This document shows positions 41,331 to 51,763 of a stretch of 64,000 bases of DNA, in pieces. Under the pieces are notes generated by a model. It saw nothing but the letters and a program-made list of their open reading frames with translations. It had not been told where the DNA came from and did no database searches. Origin of the DNA: Companilactobacillus jidongensis (GTDB lineage Bacteria > Bacillota > Bacilli > Lactobacillales > Lactobacillaceae); assembly GCF_003946575.1 (NCBI RefSeq), contig NZ_RHOP01000012.1, positions 1 to 64,000 on the forward strand. The letters are read 5' to 3'. Made by a program: the position numbers and the translations under genes. The stretch's first letter is position 1; each line of letters begins with the position of its first letter.

Positions 41331-42809
41331 ATGCAAAGTAAAATCAGTAAGGGTTGGGAAAAATTATTTTTCTTGATAGTTTTTATTTATTTCTTTATTT
41401 TTAGATTCTTAGTAATACCTTCAGGTGATGATTTTTTCTGGGGTGGAGCTCAAGGTAAATATTTAATGAATCATGGTTTTTATGGACCACAAAAAATTTA
41501 CGGTGGTAGTAGCAATGGTCGCTGGATCGGTAACATTTCAGAGATTTTTACTGTCCATCATTTATTGATTGCTATGCTGGCATATGCAGTCTTCTGGACG
41601 TTATTGATCTGGTGTATTTGGAAGCTGACTGGTAAGTCTAAGCTGGCATTGATACTGAGTGGATTATTTATTTTTACATTTCAAGATGGATATATTAGTA
41701 CAGTCCTAGCTTGGAATGCGGGTTTTGTAAACTATATTCCACCATTGGCTTTAATGTTGCTATTTTTGACGTTTATCAAGGATTTATATGATGGTAATAA
41801 AATATACAATCCAATCATTTTAGCGGTGTGTGCGTTCTTTATGAGTCTTATAGGCGGATTATTCGTGGAACATCTGACTCTTTATCAAATATTTATTGGT
41901 GTTGTTGCTATTCTGATCGGTAGATATGTTTATCATGCTAAGTTTGAGTGGTTTGAAGGTAGTTACTTGTTGGGAGCAATTGTTTCAGCAGCGATTATGT
42001 TTAGTCATCCAGCTTATCATGAGAAATCAACGTATCGTGATACTAATTTTGATATTCATGGAATTATAAACAATTATTTTTATATAACTCATTATTGGTT
42101 TAACACGCTGAACTTGATTGTGAACATTGCATTATTGCTAGCAATTATCATTATTGCTACTAATAAGTTGAAACATACAGGAAAGATGAAGTGGGGGATT
42201 AATCTTGTTTCAATATTCTTTATTGTTTACTATTTAGTTATTAACTTTTGGCTGGGTCGTCACAACTATGATCAGTTCTTTATGTATCGTAATTTGAGTA
42301 CTAAAATTACGTTGATAGATGGTGTAATGACGATTGTGTACTGGTTATTCTTGATTTTTTGCACAATATATCTGTTCAAGCCTAAAAAGAATTATATTTT
42401 GTATTTCAGCTTATTCACGTATTTTGCACTGATATCACCATTTATTATTATTATTTCACCAATCAATTCACGTGAATTTTTTACAGCATACGTTTTTCTA
42501 TATGTCGCAACGATGCTGTATGTATTAAGAGCTGCTAGTTACTTTAGTAAGCCAGCAATTAAGCACCTCAAAACCATTTTGGCTGTCGTCTTAGCGCTTT
42601 GTGCAGTCAATGTTGGTTATAAGATGGCTGCTAATTATCATGCTAATATGGTTAGAGTACAGGATGAACGATTCCTATCTGGCCAAGCACAGTTGCCTAA
42701 TCATGTTCCTTATCGTAAATACGTCTTATCGAATGATGCATTATTGCAACAGTCCTCAACTTATTGGAAGGAATTCTTAAATAAGTCGTGGTTACAAAGA
42801 TTGCTTTAA
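41331..42809 (+). CDS. Polytopic membrane protein, DUF6056-like
   Basis: 492 residues with about ten membrane helices. The first external loop has SGDDFFWGG and SSNGRWIGNI, as in the DUF6056/GT-C-like family of possible glycosyltransferases that modify surface polymers. Catalysis is not proven; the acidic DD pair in the first loop fits GT-C enzymes. GGAGGAACC upstream. Confidence 0.72.
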   Translation: MQSKISKGWEKLFFLIVFIYFFIFRFLVIPSGDDFFWGGAQGKYLMNHGFYGPQKIYGGSSNGRWIGNISEIFTVHHLLIAMLAYAVFWTLLIWCIWKLTGKSKLALILSGLFIFTFQDGYISTVLAWNAGFVNYIPPLALMLLFLTFIKDLYDGNKIYNPIILAVCAFFMSLIGGLFVEHLTLYQIFIGVVAILIGRYVYHAKFEWFEGSYLLGAIVSAAIMFSHPAYHEKSTYRDTNFDIHGIINNYFYITHYWFNTLNLIVNIALLLAIIIIATNKLKHTGKMKWGINLVSIFFIVYYLVINFWLGRHNYDQFFMYRNLSTKITLIDGVMTIVYWLFLIFCTIYLFKPKKNYILYFSLFTYFALISPFIIIISPINSREFFTAYVFLYVATMLYVLRAASYFSKPAIKHLKTILAVVLALCAVNVGYKMAANYHANMVRVQDERFLSGQAQLPNHVPYRKYVLSNDALLQQSSTYWKEFLNKSWLQRLL

Positions 42810-42815
42810 ATTGGA

Positions 42816-42850
42816 ATCCGCTACAAATCTTGTAGCGGATTTTTTTTAAT
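42816..42850 (+). terminator. Terminator after the DUF6056-like gene
   Basis: AATCCGCTACAA-ATC-TTGTAGCGGATT followed by TTTTTT. Confidence 0.9.
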
Positions 42851-42862
42851 AAGGGGGTTTGT

Positions 42863-44668
42863 ATGAAAAAAATTATTTTAAGTATTTGGCTAACTATGAT
42901 ATCCGTCTTATCTATTGGACTATTACAAACCAATGTCAAAGCTGATGGTGACTATGATATTACGAATTACACAGTTAATATTGATGTGGATCAGAATGGT
43001 AATGCTTTAATGACACAAAATGTAACTTATGATTTTTCTGGGGGCTTTCATGGCGTTTATTACAACCAGGCTCTCAAAGGAATTAAAGGGGTTGGAGATC
43101 CAGAAATTACGGTTCATGATGGAGATAGTATAACTGATATTCAGCAATCAACGTCTGAATCTAACGATACCTTTTCTGTCGACAAGACAGCGGACAACAT
43201 GAAATTAAAAGTTTATCATGTTGTTTCAAATAAAAAAATTACTTTTGTTTATAAGTACAAATTATATGGAGTTATTACTAACTATCGTGATATTGCTGAA
43301 TTGAATTGGAAAATTATCGGTGGTGGTTGGGATCACGATTTGCATAATGTCAAAATAACTATCAATTTGCCAGCAAATAACATTAAATCATTACGTGCTT
43401 GGGCGCACGGAAATTTGAATGGCTTTAATAAAGTCGATAAAAACAATGGAAAAGTCATTCTAACTGCTGATACGGTCGACGCAGGTGATTCTGTTGAGAG
43501 TCATATTATTTTTCCAACTACTGTGACATCATTGAACTCAAATACAGTTGACAAAAATGCTAAAGATAGAATTCTGGTACAAGAAAAAAAGCTAGCTGAA
43601 GAGGCTAACTATAAGAGACAAATGCCAAGTCGTTTGACCAAGTTAATTGTCATGATGATTATTTTCTTAGTGATAATAATTTTTGCTTTAAACTATTATC
43701 AATTAGTAAAGTATCCTATCAATAAACATTCCATGCCAACGCCACTACATCATTGGTTTGATGCGCCGAATGTGGCTCCTAGCATGGCAAATATTATTCT
43801 GGATAAGGCTAACAGTGGCAATAGCCAGGGGTTCACTGGAGATGTTTTGGTTGAGGTCAACAAGCATAATTTAAAAATTGAAAAAGAGGATAAAACCTTT
43901 AGGATCACGGCTCTTAATGTTCCCCAGGATGAACTAATTAAATTTATGATTGAAACTATCGGTGATGGAACTAGTGTTACCATCAAAGAAATCAATACAT
44001 TTGCTAAGAGGGATAAAAAGGGCAAATTATACAATAAATTTGAAAACTGGAAGAAACGAGCTGCTCGACATAGTAGTCAATATATTGATATTAATAACAA
44101 GAATACTATCTCTCGGTTGTTAGGTTCAGCAGTATTCGTGTCGGTGTTGATGGTAGTTACAGTTATATTATCTGTATTATTTGTCAAAGGTTGGATAATG
44201 TTAATGTCTATAATCTCTGTTATAACGATTTTAATAACCTGGGCAGGGTATTTACTCATAAGAAGACAAATAAGTTATTATACGGAAGATGGTGAACAAA
44301 TAGCCAATGAATTGCAGGCCTTCAGACGAATGTTTGAAGATGTGGATGACCTAAATCTTGCTGAAGTCGGAGATTTGATTTTATGGGAACAAATACTTCC
44401 GTACGCCGTTGCCTTTGGTATTTCTAAAAAAGTAGTTAAAGCTCTAAAATTAAAATTTGGTACAGAAGCTTTCGAAGCCAATCCAGGCATGATGTATTAC
44501 TACTGGGGAATTGGCAGAATGAGCAATAGTATGAATCTTGATCATGCCTTTTCAGGAGCATTTTCATCTAGTCATTCCGCTAATTCCAGCGCATCAGGTG
44601 GTTCGGGTGGATTTTCAGGAGGAAGCTCCGGTGGATTTGGTGGTGGATCAGGCGGTGGGGCGTTTTAA
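42863..44668 (+). CDS. DUF2207 domain membrane protein
   Basis: 601 residues. Signal peptide at 1-27 (ending NVKA-DG), an external DUF2207 domain (DITNYTVNIDVDQNGNALM, DFSGGFHGVYYN), a membrane helix near 260, a pair near 420-460, and a Gly/Ser-rich tail (GGSGGFSGGSSGGFGGG). Family function unknown. GGGGG upstream of the ATG. The last 21 bases overlap the convergent reductase-like gene. Confidence 0.88.
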   Translation: MKKIILSIWLTMISVLSIGLLQTNVKADGDYDITNYTVNIDVDQNGNALMTQNVTYDFSGGFHGVYYNQALKGIKGVGDPEITVHDGDSITDIQQSTSESNDTFSVDKTADNMKLKVYHVVSNKKITFVYKYKLYGVITNYRDIAELNWKIIGGGWDHDLHNVKITINLPANNIKSLRAWAHGNLNGFNKVDKNNGKVILTADTVDAGDSVESHIIFPTTVTSLNSNTVDKNAKDRILVQEKKLAEEANYKRQMPSRLTKLIVMMIIFLVIIIFALNYYQLVKYPINKHSMPTPLHHWFDAPNVAPSMANIILDKANSGNSQGFTGDVLVEVNKHNLKIEKEDKTFRITALNVPQDELIKFMIETIGDGTSVTIKEINTFAKRDKKGKLYNKFENWKKRAARHSSQYIDINNKNTISRLLGSAVFVSVLMVVTVILSVLFVKGWIMLMSIISVITILITWAGYLLIRRQISYYTEDGEQIANELQAFRRMFEDVDDLNLAEVGDLILWEQILPYAVAFGISKKVVKALKLKFGTEAFEANPGMMYYYWGIGRMSNSMNLDHAFSGAFSSSHSANSSASGGSGGFSGGSSGGFGGGSGGGAF

Positions 44669-45181
44669 TTGATATTTGACGTCGATTAATTCGCCATATT
44701 GTTTGGCAAAAATAGTCTTAAAATTTGATGTGTGATTCATATGTTGAAATAATTTAACGCCTGACCCTAATAAGTCGGGCGTTATTTGTATCTGCAAAGT
44801 ATCAATTAAGTTTTGCTCAATAAGGGATGAAACAAGTTGACCGCCACCCACGATCCAAATATCTTTGCCAGTTGTTTCTTTTAATTCTTTGACTAATTCA
44901 GCAATTGTTTTGTCGGTTTGTTTAACATATTCAGAATTAATTTCTCGATGAGAAAGTACAAATACTTCAGTATTAGGATAAGGGAATTCCTCTGACATTT
45001 GCATTAAGTCGTCATAAGTCTGTCTGCCCATAATGATCGTATCGACCTGTTTAAAAAACGGTTGATAACTTTCTTCCATTATTTTTTGATCATTATATTT
45101 GAATAACCAATCTAGTGAGTAATCTTTGTCAGCCAGGTAACCATCCAAACTGATGGCTCCATAAAAAATAACTTTTCTCAT
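44648..45181 (-). CDS. Dihydrofolate reductase-like (RibD C-terminal) protein
   Basis: 177 residues. AISLDGYLADKDYSLDWL, TIIMGRQTYDDL and KDIWIVGGGQLVSSL fit the DHFR/RibD-C reductase superfamily (YwjB/YyaP group). The physiological substrate is unknown; NADPH use is expected for the family. GGAGGTG upstream. Confidence 0.9.
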   Translation of the reverse strand: MRKVIFYGAISLDGYLADKDYSLDWLFKYNDQKIMEESYQPFFKQVDTIIMGRQTYDDLMQMSEEFPYPNTEVFVLSHREINSEYVKQTDKTIAELVKELKETTGKDIWIVGGGQLVSSLIEQNLIDTLQIQITPDLLGSGVKLFQHMNHTSNFKTIFAKQYGELIDVKYQLKRPTA

Positions 45182-45319
45182 AATAGTTACACCTCCAAGT
45201 TTATAATTATTTTATTCTATCTTTAGCCGAATAGACAACTCAAGTGATAATTCCTTATGTATTATTGCTTGAACTGTAGTATTAAATTGTTGATAAAAAT
45301 TATAAGAGGGAGTGCATTT

Positions 45320-45556
45320 ATGAGTACACTAACAGATACATTTACGTTGAGTAATGGTATCAAAATTCCCAAGGTTGGATTTGGTACTTGGCAAGTTCCT
45401 GAAGGTCAGACGACATATAACGCTGTGACTAATGCTTTGAACGAAGGATACCGTCACATTGATACTGCATTGGCATACGGCAATGAGGAGAGTGCTGGCA
45501 AGGCAATTAGGGACTCAAAAATTGACCGCAAGAATATTTTTGTTACATCAAAATAG
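45320..45556 (+). pseudogene. Truncated aldo/keto reductase
   Basis: Only the first 78 residues of an aldo/keto reductase: GIKIPKVGFGTWQVP, GYRHIDTALAYGNE (catalytic Asp and Tyr) and KNIFVTSK, then a stop. The family is about 275-285 residues, so the lysine/histidine half and the NADPH site are missing. Good ribosome site (GAGGGAG). The break coincides with a terminator hairpin and a phage remnant, which suggests insertion or deletion here. Confidence 0.88.
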
Positions 45557-45591
45557 AGACTGAATTTTTTAAAATTTCAGTCTCTTATTTT
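45554..45591 (+). terminator. Terminator at the AKR break point
   Basis: AGAGACTGAAATTTT-type stem pairing with its complement, followed by TTATTTTTT. Confidence 0.85.
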
Positions 45592-45605
45592 TTCTATCCT
45601 TAGTC

Positions 45606-46457
45606 TATGATTCAATTTATAATCATGGATATGGTGAGCCTGCAGGCACACCAGGTATCAATTGTCATCACTCTTATCCGTCCATTAGAAGTTAGTATTA
45701 ATCATTTTAATCACCAGATACTGAACAGGATATCAAAAATGGTGATATAAAGCAGAAACAATGTGCTTTGGAACGCAATGTTAAACATGATAAAAAGTTA
45801 TTTGAATATGCAAAGAAATCTGGAGATCAAATCAGAGGAGCTCACTACAAATCGATGATGGGTAACTATCGTTCTAAGATTCGCAGTTTAGTGGATAAAC
45901 ATGATTTTCTTTATCTTGATTACAGCCGCGAGAAGAATGCCACTACACTAAGTAAGTCTGATGGAAAATAAGATTCAATTGAATAATGCTCAAAGACAAG
46001 CAAAATCAGATGATTTATCTGATAAATTTGGTAAGGCAGGATTACCTAAGAATTTAGATGAATACCGCAAATTGTCATATAATAAGAATGATTCTAGAGT
46101 CGTGAGGGCATATGTTTCGGCTCGTGAAAAAGGTATTATGGAACCTGTCATTACATACAAAGATTTTATTAGTCGGGTAAGTTAATTAGACAATAAGATT
46201 GTAGGTATGACAGCAAGTGATGGAACAGGCATTACAGACTATTCTAATCACACGATTGCACGTACCTTTGGTGTCATGCATGATAAAAGTTATAACGATA
46301 ATAAACGGATTGGCGTATCAGTTGATGATATTACTAATAATTTGCAAAATAATAATATTAAAGTTCTAAAAAAGGCATCAAGAAATTTATTGGTCCAACA
46401 TCTTATGCCGTTGTTAATAAAGATGGTAGTATCGTCACGATCGTACCAAATAAATAA
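45606..46457 (+). pseudogene. Decayed phage minor capsid protein fused to a BECR-type toxin end
   Basis: Fragments in two to three frames. GYGEPAGTPGINCHH (45633-45677) resembles the phage minor capsid protein 2 motif, followed by ERNVKHDKKLFEYAKKSGD and RSKIRSLVDKHDFLYLDY. Later pieces LPKNLDEYRKLSY, LDNKIVGMTASDGTGI and SNHTIARTFG...VSVDDITNNLQ, then after a -1 shift in an A-run (46368-46374) GIKKFIGPTSYAVVNKDGSI, look like the nuclease domain often fused to that protein. Several stops interrupt it. Confidence 0.65.
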
Positions 46458-46470
46458 AGGGGTGATTCGA

Positions 46471-46728
46471 ATGAGGAAAGTACATTTTCAAAGGGGTGAT
46501 TTAGAATTTATTAAAAAAGAATTTCCTGAAACATTTGAAGAATTAAAACCTATTATTAATTCAGATATAACTAGTATAAATATTTCGTCTGATGAAGAGA
46601 GAGAATATTTAGAAACTTCATTAGACAATGCTATGGTAGATGATAAATCTTTAGATGGTATTGAACTTAATAAATTTGGATTGAGAGTTGAATCAATAAT
46701 CGATTACATACATTCTAATAATGAATAA
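46471..46728 (+). CDS. Possible immunity protein after the toxin remnant
   Basis: 85 residues, acidic (EFIKKEFPETFEELKPIINS). The ATG follows AAGGGGTGATTCGA and begins 14 bases after the toxin-like fragment ends. Intact, unlike its neighbour. A small acidic protein directly after a nuclease-like domain fits an immunity protein, but no family was recognised. Confidence 0.5.
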   Translation: MRKVHFQRGDLEFIKKEFPETFEELKPIINSDITSINISSDEEREYLETSLDNAMVDDKSLDGIELNKFGLRVESIIDYIHSNNE

Positions 46729-46816
46729 TTAATAATTTTGTCCTGAGCATGACATTAAAAGGTTTATTTTTTCTATGATTATATCAAAGCTTTACCTTGA
46801 CTAAGGGTGGAAAAAT

Positions 46817-46844
46817 AGACATCCTCATTGAGGATGTCTATGGT
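46817..46844 (-). terminator. Terminator of the LPXTG adhesin gene
   Basis: Ten-pair stem AGACATCCTC/GAGGATGTCT; read leftward it is followed by ATTTTTCC. Confidence 0.8.
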
Positions 46845-46910
46845 TAAAAATCATTCATCGATACTATTTGACAAAGAACCGATTTAATTACTCATTAGGC
46901 TTAGTCTGTT

Positions 46911-49166
46911 TTATACTTTACGGCGTCTGAAGTAAAGAATACTTGTTAATGCTAATAATCCAACAATAGTAACCAAGATACCTGATTGAGTACCTGTTTG
47001 TGGTAGGTAAGTTTGTGATTCATCAGTATTGCCTTCATATGGAGGTTTTGGACTTGATGGATCAACGGTATTACCAGTACCTGAACCATTGTTATTGTTG
47101 CTATTATTATCTGGATCAAGTGGGTTAGTGATTAATCCACCATCACCTTCGTTACCACCGTTATTTTCATTACCATTACCATCTGTTCCAGGTTTTTCGG
47201 TGTTACCACCGCCACCATTACCATCAGTATCTGGGTTCTCAGTGTTACCACCGTCACCGCCACCTGTTGTGGTTTTCGGATCAGAAGTAATTAAATGACC
47301 AAGATCAATATCTGAATCAGTGATTTCAAATTCAATTTTAGCATCGTTGAGGTCATAGCCATTTGGAGGTAGTGTTTCTTGGAAATAATATTTACCAGGA
47401 ACTAAATCATCAACGGTTATATGACCATTTTTGTCTGTCATATAACTTCCGATGATATTTCCATCAGCATCATATAATCCGTAAACAGCACCGGGGACAC
47501 CGATGTAGTTATCATTTTCCATTTCGTCAGTATCGAATTTTACAAGGGATGCTGAGAAATTACCGTCGACTAATTCTTCATTATCTTTTTCATTCTCAAA
47601 GGTAATTAGACTAGGTGTAGGATCTTCTGCAGAAATTTCAAATTCAAATGTTTTATCATTCAGTGTGTATCCATTAGGAGCTTTAACTTCCTTAGCGATG
47701 TAATGACCGTAAGGTAAGTCAGATACATGTACGATACCATTTTCATCTGTTGTTACAGTCTTAGGTTCAAATTTAGGGTTTGAAGTACTCTTAATGACAA
47801 ATGTTGCTCCAGGTAACTTCTCACCAGTTTCCAAATCTATTTTTTGAATAATAATTGATCCTAATTGCTCTCCAACGGGATCATCTTTACCTTCAATTGA
47901 AACAGGTGTAGCAGTATTACCAGAAATTCTGAATGGAATCTCTGTGTCGTTCAATTGATAACCGTTTGGAGGAGTAGTCTCTTTGAAGTAATAATCTCCA
48001 GGCGTTAGTCCAGAAACATTGATCTGACCATTTTCATCAGTTGTTAAACCAGTTTTGATTGGAGTATCATTGCCGACTTTATACAAGTCATAAACAGCGC
48101 CAGCTAAGGTACTTTCGCTATCATCACTGATTTTCGTTAGTTTAACTGCACCGTTGATATTACCAGAACCGGAACCAGAGTTATCTCCAGTTATATCAGA
48201 TGTAACACTACCGCTGGCTGATTCGCGAACAGTTTCTCCATCAGTACCAGGCTCACCCCAAGTCATTTGCGCTTGATTCTTGAAAACATATTCGCCGTTG
48301 GTTGCTAAATCTGCGGGTACTTTTGTTTTCAAAGTTATTGCGTACATTTGATTTGCTGAATCTGGAATATTTAAATGAAAACCATTTTCATTTTCATTTA
48401 AAGTATATTCACTGTTAGGAACAAGTTCATCTTTTTGATATTGGTTATTTCCCGTCCAGTGAGCTTTATTAACGACAACTGAACCAGGGATGTAAGTCAA
48501 GTTAGGATCTCTTTGTGTGACATCCTCATAAACATTCATGTTGTCCAAATCAAGCGCACGTCGATTGGCAAGAATTGTCCAAACGATAATATGATCACCA
48601 TTTTCATCAGTTGTCAGTTTACCTGATTTACTAATGTTATTCTCTGATTCAATCACAGTTAAATTACTGGATTGATTACCATTCATCGTTGGAAATTCAA
48701 CATTATTGTTACCCACGATGGCTGAATCACTGATACCAATACCATTGAGAATATTGATCTCACCAGTATGATCATCAAATTTTTCGACATTTTCGTTGAA
48801 AGTAATTGTTACAGTGTTGTCTTTATTAACAACAGCTTGCCCAATAACATTATTTTCTCCATCATAAATATCGAAGGGAACACCAGCACTACTTTTGGCC
48901 CGTAATTCATTAGGTAATTCCATTGTTAAAGTATCACCGTCTTTAATTTGAATCCCTGTACCAGTAGTGTCCCAAGTATATTGAACACCGACAGTATTTG
49001 AATAAGTATAAGTCTTATCTTGATTTACTATCTGTGCACTAGAAATCAAATCTTCACTAGTATAAGCTGCTGCAGAAACCTTAGTAGAGTTAAAGCACAA
49101 AGCCGCCACAAAAATCCCCAATGTCGCAACTACAATAGTAAAAATATTGCGTAAGTTTTTCCCCAT
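46911..49166 (-). CDS. LPXTG cell-wall-anchored adhesin with SpaA/Cna-B repeats
   Basis: 751 residues. Signal peptide at about 1-32, an N-terminal adhesin region (about 35-320, with DGDTLTMELPNELRAKS), then three or four Cna-B/SpaA modules (LAGAVYDLYKVGND..., ETGEKLPGATFVIK, YIGVPGAVYGLYDADG). Next comes a Gly/Asn/Pro-rich wall spanner, and LPQTG at 721-725, a membrane helix and RRRKV. Sortase links it to peptidoglycan. Likely binds host or matrix. GAGGGG upstream; own terminator. Confidence 0.94.
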   Translation of the reverse strand: MGKNLRNIFTIVVATLGIFVAALCFNSTKVSAAAYTSEDLISSAQIVNQDKTYTYSNTVGVQYTWDTTGTGIQIKDGDTLTMELPNELRAKSSAGVPFDIYDGENNVIGQAVVNKDNTVTITFNENVEKFDDHTGEINILNGIGISDSAIVGNNNVEFPTMNGNQSSNLTVIESENNISKSGKLTTDENGDHIIVWTILANRRALDLDNMNVYEDVTQRDPNLTYIPGSVVVNKAHWTGNNQYQKDELVPNSEYTLNENENGFHLNIPDSANQMYAITLKTKVPADLATNGEYVFKNQAQMTWGEPGTDGETVRESASGSVTSDITGDNSGSGSGNINGAVKLTKISDDSESTLAGAVYDLYKVGNDTPIKTGLTTDENGQINVSGLTPGDYYFKETTPPNGYQLNDTEIPFRISGNTATPVSIEGKDDPVGEQLGSIIIQKIDLETGEKLPGATFVIKSTSNPKFEPKTVTTDENGIVHVSDLPYGHYIAKEVKAPNGYTLNDKTFEFEISAEDPTPSLITFENEKDNEELVDGNFSASLVKFDTDEMENDNYIGVPGAVYGLYDADGNIIGSYMTDKNGHITVDDLVPGKYYFQETLPPNGYDLNDAKIEFEITDSDIDLGHLITSDPKTTTGGGDGGNTENPDTDGNGGGGNTEKPGTDGNGNENNGGNEGDGGLITNPLDPDNNSNNNNGSGTGNTVDPSSPKPPYEGNTDESQTYLPQTGTQSGILVTIVGLLALTSILYFRRRKV

Positions 49167-49577
49167 ATTTTTTCCCCTCTCATAAAATTGTACATTTTAA
49201 TTATAAAATCATCTGATTCCTAAACACAAGCTGTTATAAAAATTTAATTAAAAAAATTATATTATAAAAGAAATTTTTAAAAATATTTTGTTTTCGAATA
49301 AAATCAGCAACTTATAATGCAAACATAGTAATAAAATCATTTGTGTTTGTATTCACGAACGATATATTTATAATAACTAAGCCATTTATGAAAGTGATTA
49401 ACGGATATTGATGGGGAAAATAGATGCAGATCAGAAAATGATTTGTATCTATTTTTTTGTGTTCGAAATATAAAAAAACATTTTTGAAACCGTGTACAAA
49501 GAACTTTAACATGTAGTTTGTATTATGAGAGCGATAATAATGGCTGATCATAAAATGAGTGGATAGAGAGAAGATGT
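49167..49577. other. AT-rich divergent intergenic region
   Basis: Very AT-rich spacer between the leftward LPXTG gene and the rightward secreted-protein gene. It presumably holds both promoters. A leftward frame at 49312-49551 lacks a ribosome site and looks spurious. Confidence 0.5.
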
Positions 49578-51761
49578 ATGTATAAAAAGAAAATATATGG
49601 ATTGATCGTCTTAATTGGTATCGTATCCTGTTTAATAGGGGTCATCACAAGATTTAATGTCGTTGGTGCGGATGCGAATGATGCAAGTCATTCTAAAATC
49701 AAAGCTGGCGCTTCTAATGATCCAGGGGAGTTAAACATTGAAGTTGACGATAAGAATTTAGAAGTCCAGGGTGAAGAGCTTCTAAATAATGCGCCTGAAT
49801 CAGCAGCTGACGAAGATGGTGATGATGGAGACGATAGTGATGACGGCGATGACGGGGACGATGATTGGGATAATGTGTATAAGCATAAACCAAGTCCACC
49901 GCCACTTAGAGCATTGGGAATGGTGTTCAGAGGTGGTTTCATACTACAACCGTTAGAGAACATGTATGTTAGACAATCAAGATCAATTACGATGAAGTCC
50001 AAGTTTATCGAATCGATTTGGGATCGTTTATCTGGTGTGTTATTGCTTCGTGATCAAACCCCCAATTATCGTTGGTATTATTCAACTGACAAAGAAAATT
50101 GGACAATGATCGCAAAAGAAAGCAAACGTGAAGGTAAGAAAAAAACTTATTTATATAAAGCCAAAAAAGTGGGGACATATTACTATCAAGTTAGAGCATC
50201 CTCAGGGGCATTATTGAACTTATTCAGAATACCTTATTATTCAAGAGTATCAGCGGTACATGTTATTCAAAAAGATGTTGATGCTGAAGATTTCAAAGTT
50301 ACCCTAGATGACGATTATATTTATAATATGGACAATCTTGATAATGTTACTTTTGCTAGAGAAAATGTAACGCCACACAATGCAACTGGTAATGTTACAT
50401 GGTCAGGTGATAATGAAAAACTGGCAAAAGTGGATAAAATTACAGGCGAAATCGTTGGTAATACGCGAGGCTTATCAGGGGATGTAAGGGTTACTGGCGT
50501 ATTCACTAATTCTGGTAATGGAATTAAAAGTGATACAAAGGTACTTCGGGTCGGTGGTGGTTTGGATGATCAAACTGTCCAAGCGGGCGAAACAGCTACA
50601 TTTGAACTATTTGGTGTTAATAAAAAAGAATTACCAGAAAAATATTGGATCGAATGGCATGATAAAACACATAAAGAAGATATAGTTCTGGAAAAGGAAC
50701 AAAATTTCAAACTGAAAATTGAACCGACCGGATTAAAGGATGATAAGCGAAAAATTTATGCAAAAGTAATTGTTAAAGATCCAATTAAAGACAAGGAACA
50801 TTCATTCAAAACTAGAGTAGCTAATTTGTGGGTCTTGAGTGCAGGTGAACCAAATATTGAGATCAAGAGTAAAATTGAAAATGAGTCTTACACTGAGAGT
50901 AACGGTGCAAGCGAATCCATAGATAAAGTTTTAAAGGGTGATAAATTAACTATAACTAGTGATCTTGAAAATATTTCAAATGGAACGGTTTTGAATTTTG
51001 CGGAGTATAAGTTGCCACTCCATACTTCTAATACTAAAAAAGATATTATTTCAGTACAGGGAAGTACAAGTGAGGGTGCGCCATTAAAGAATATTAAATA
51101 TCATTTCAATGATTCTGACAAAAAACATAAATATTTGCAGATTGAAGATTTAAAATTCGAAGATCAGACTAAAATGCAAATTGTAGTTCAATTCAAAATC
51201 AATGGTGTACATCAAAAAGAAACATTTGTAACGCAGCCTACGGTTGAGGGAACTCCTGGAGTAGATCCTGGAGAAGGTAACGATGACGACGAGATGTTTC
51301 GTGAGTATTTTAGTAATGAAATTATTGTTCACTTTATTAATAATGAAATAAGTATCACCGCCGGAAATATCTCGTTTGGCGAAATTTCTTCCGTTACAGA
51401 AGGGCAACTGCTTAATCGAGTCAATTATAATGACAAGAATAGTGCTGTAGTTGAAATTGACGATCAGCGGCGAAATAAAAAAGAACATCAAATTAAAGTA
51501 AAGCAAGAAAGTCAATTTATGGATCAATCCACGAAAACAACTATTCCAGTATCATTACGATATTATAAATCGGATGGCAGTTTCACATCGATAGATAATA
51601 ATTATTCAGACGTTCCCAAAGAGGATCTTAATATTCACGATAATATTGATTCAGTGTGTTGGAATAAGGACTGTGGCGTGTTGATGCATATAGATGATGC
51701 CAACATTCCTGCAGGTTCATATTCGACAGTTCTGACATGGACATCGTTCGATGTTCCGTGA
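49578..51761 (+). CDS. Secreted WxL-like surface protein with Ig-like domain
   Basis: 727 residues. Signal peptide at about 1-31, a very acidic Asp/Gly stretch at about 77-98 (DEDGDDGDDSDDGDDGDD), a Big_2-type Ig-like region at about 235-325 (VTWSGDNEKLAKVDKITGEI), and a C-terminal WxL-like domain (ISFGEISSVTEG, ending YSTVLTWTSFDVP, which follows the YxxxLTWxLxxxP pattern). WxL domains bind peptidoglycan without covalent links. The first canonical WxL motif is not obvious. GAGAGAAGATG upstream. Confidence 0.72.
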   Translation: MYKKKIYGLIVLIGIVSCLIGVITRFNVVGADANDASHSKIKAGASNDPGELNIEVDDKNLEVQGEELLNNAPESAADEDGDDGDDSDDGDDGDDDWDNVYKHKPSPPPLRALGMVFRGGFILQPLENMYVRQSRSITMKSKFIESIWDRLSGVLLLRDQTPNYRWYYSTDKENWTMIAKESKREGKKKTYLYKAKKVGTYYYQVRASSGALLNLFRIPYYSRVSAVHVIQKDVDAEDFKVTLDDDYIYNMDNLDNVTFARENVTPHNATGNVTWSGDNEKLAKVDKITGEIVGNTRGLSGDVRVTGVFTNSGNGIKSDTKVLRVGGGLDDQTVQAGETATFELFGVNKKELPEKYWIEWHDKTHKEDIVLEKEQNFKLKIEPTGLKDDKRKIYAKVIVKDPIKDKEHSFKTRVANLWVLSAGEPNIEIKSKIENESYTESNGASESIDKVLKGDKLTITSDLENISNGTVLNFAEYKLPLHTSNTKKDIISVQGSTSEGAPLKNIKYHFNDSDKKHKYLQIEDLKFEDQTKMQIVVQFKINGVHQKETFVTQPTVEGTPGVDPGEGNDDDEMFREYFSNEIIVHFINNEISITAGNISFGEISSVTEGQLLNRVNYNDKNSAVVEIDDQRRNKKEHQIKVKQESQFMDQSTKTTIPVSLRYYKSDGSFTSIDNNYSDVPKEDLNIHDNIDSVCWNKDCGVLMHIDDANIPAGSYSTVLTWTSFDVP

Positions 51762-51763
51762 AA

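Noticed and set aside
49312-49551. Leftward ORF in the adhesin intergenic region
   Set aside because: Low-complexity AT-rich translation, no ribosome site, overlaps the likely promoters.
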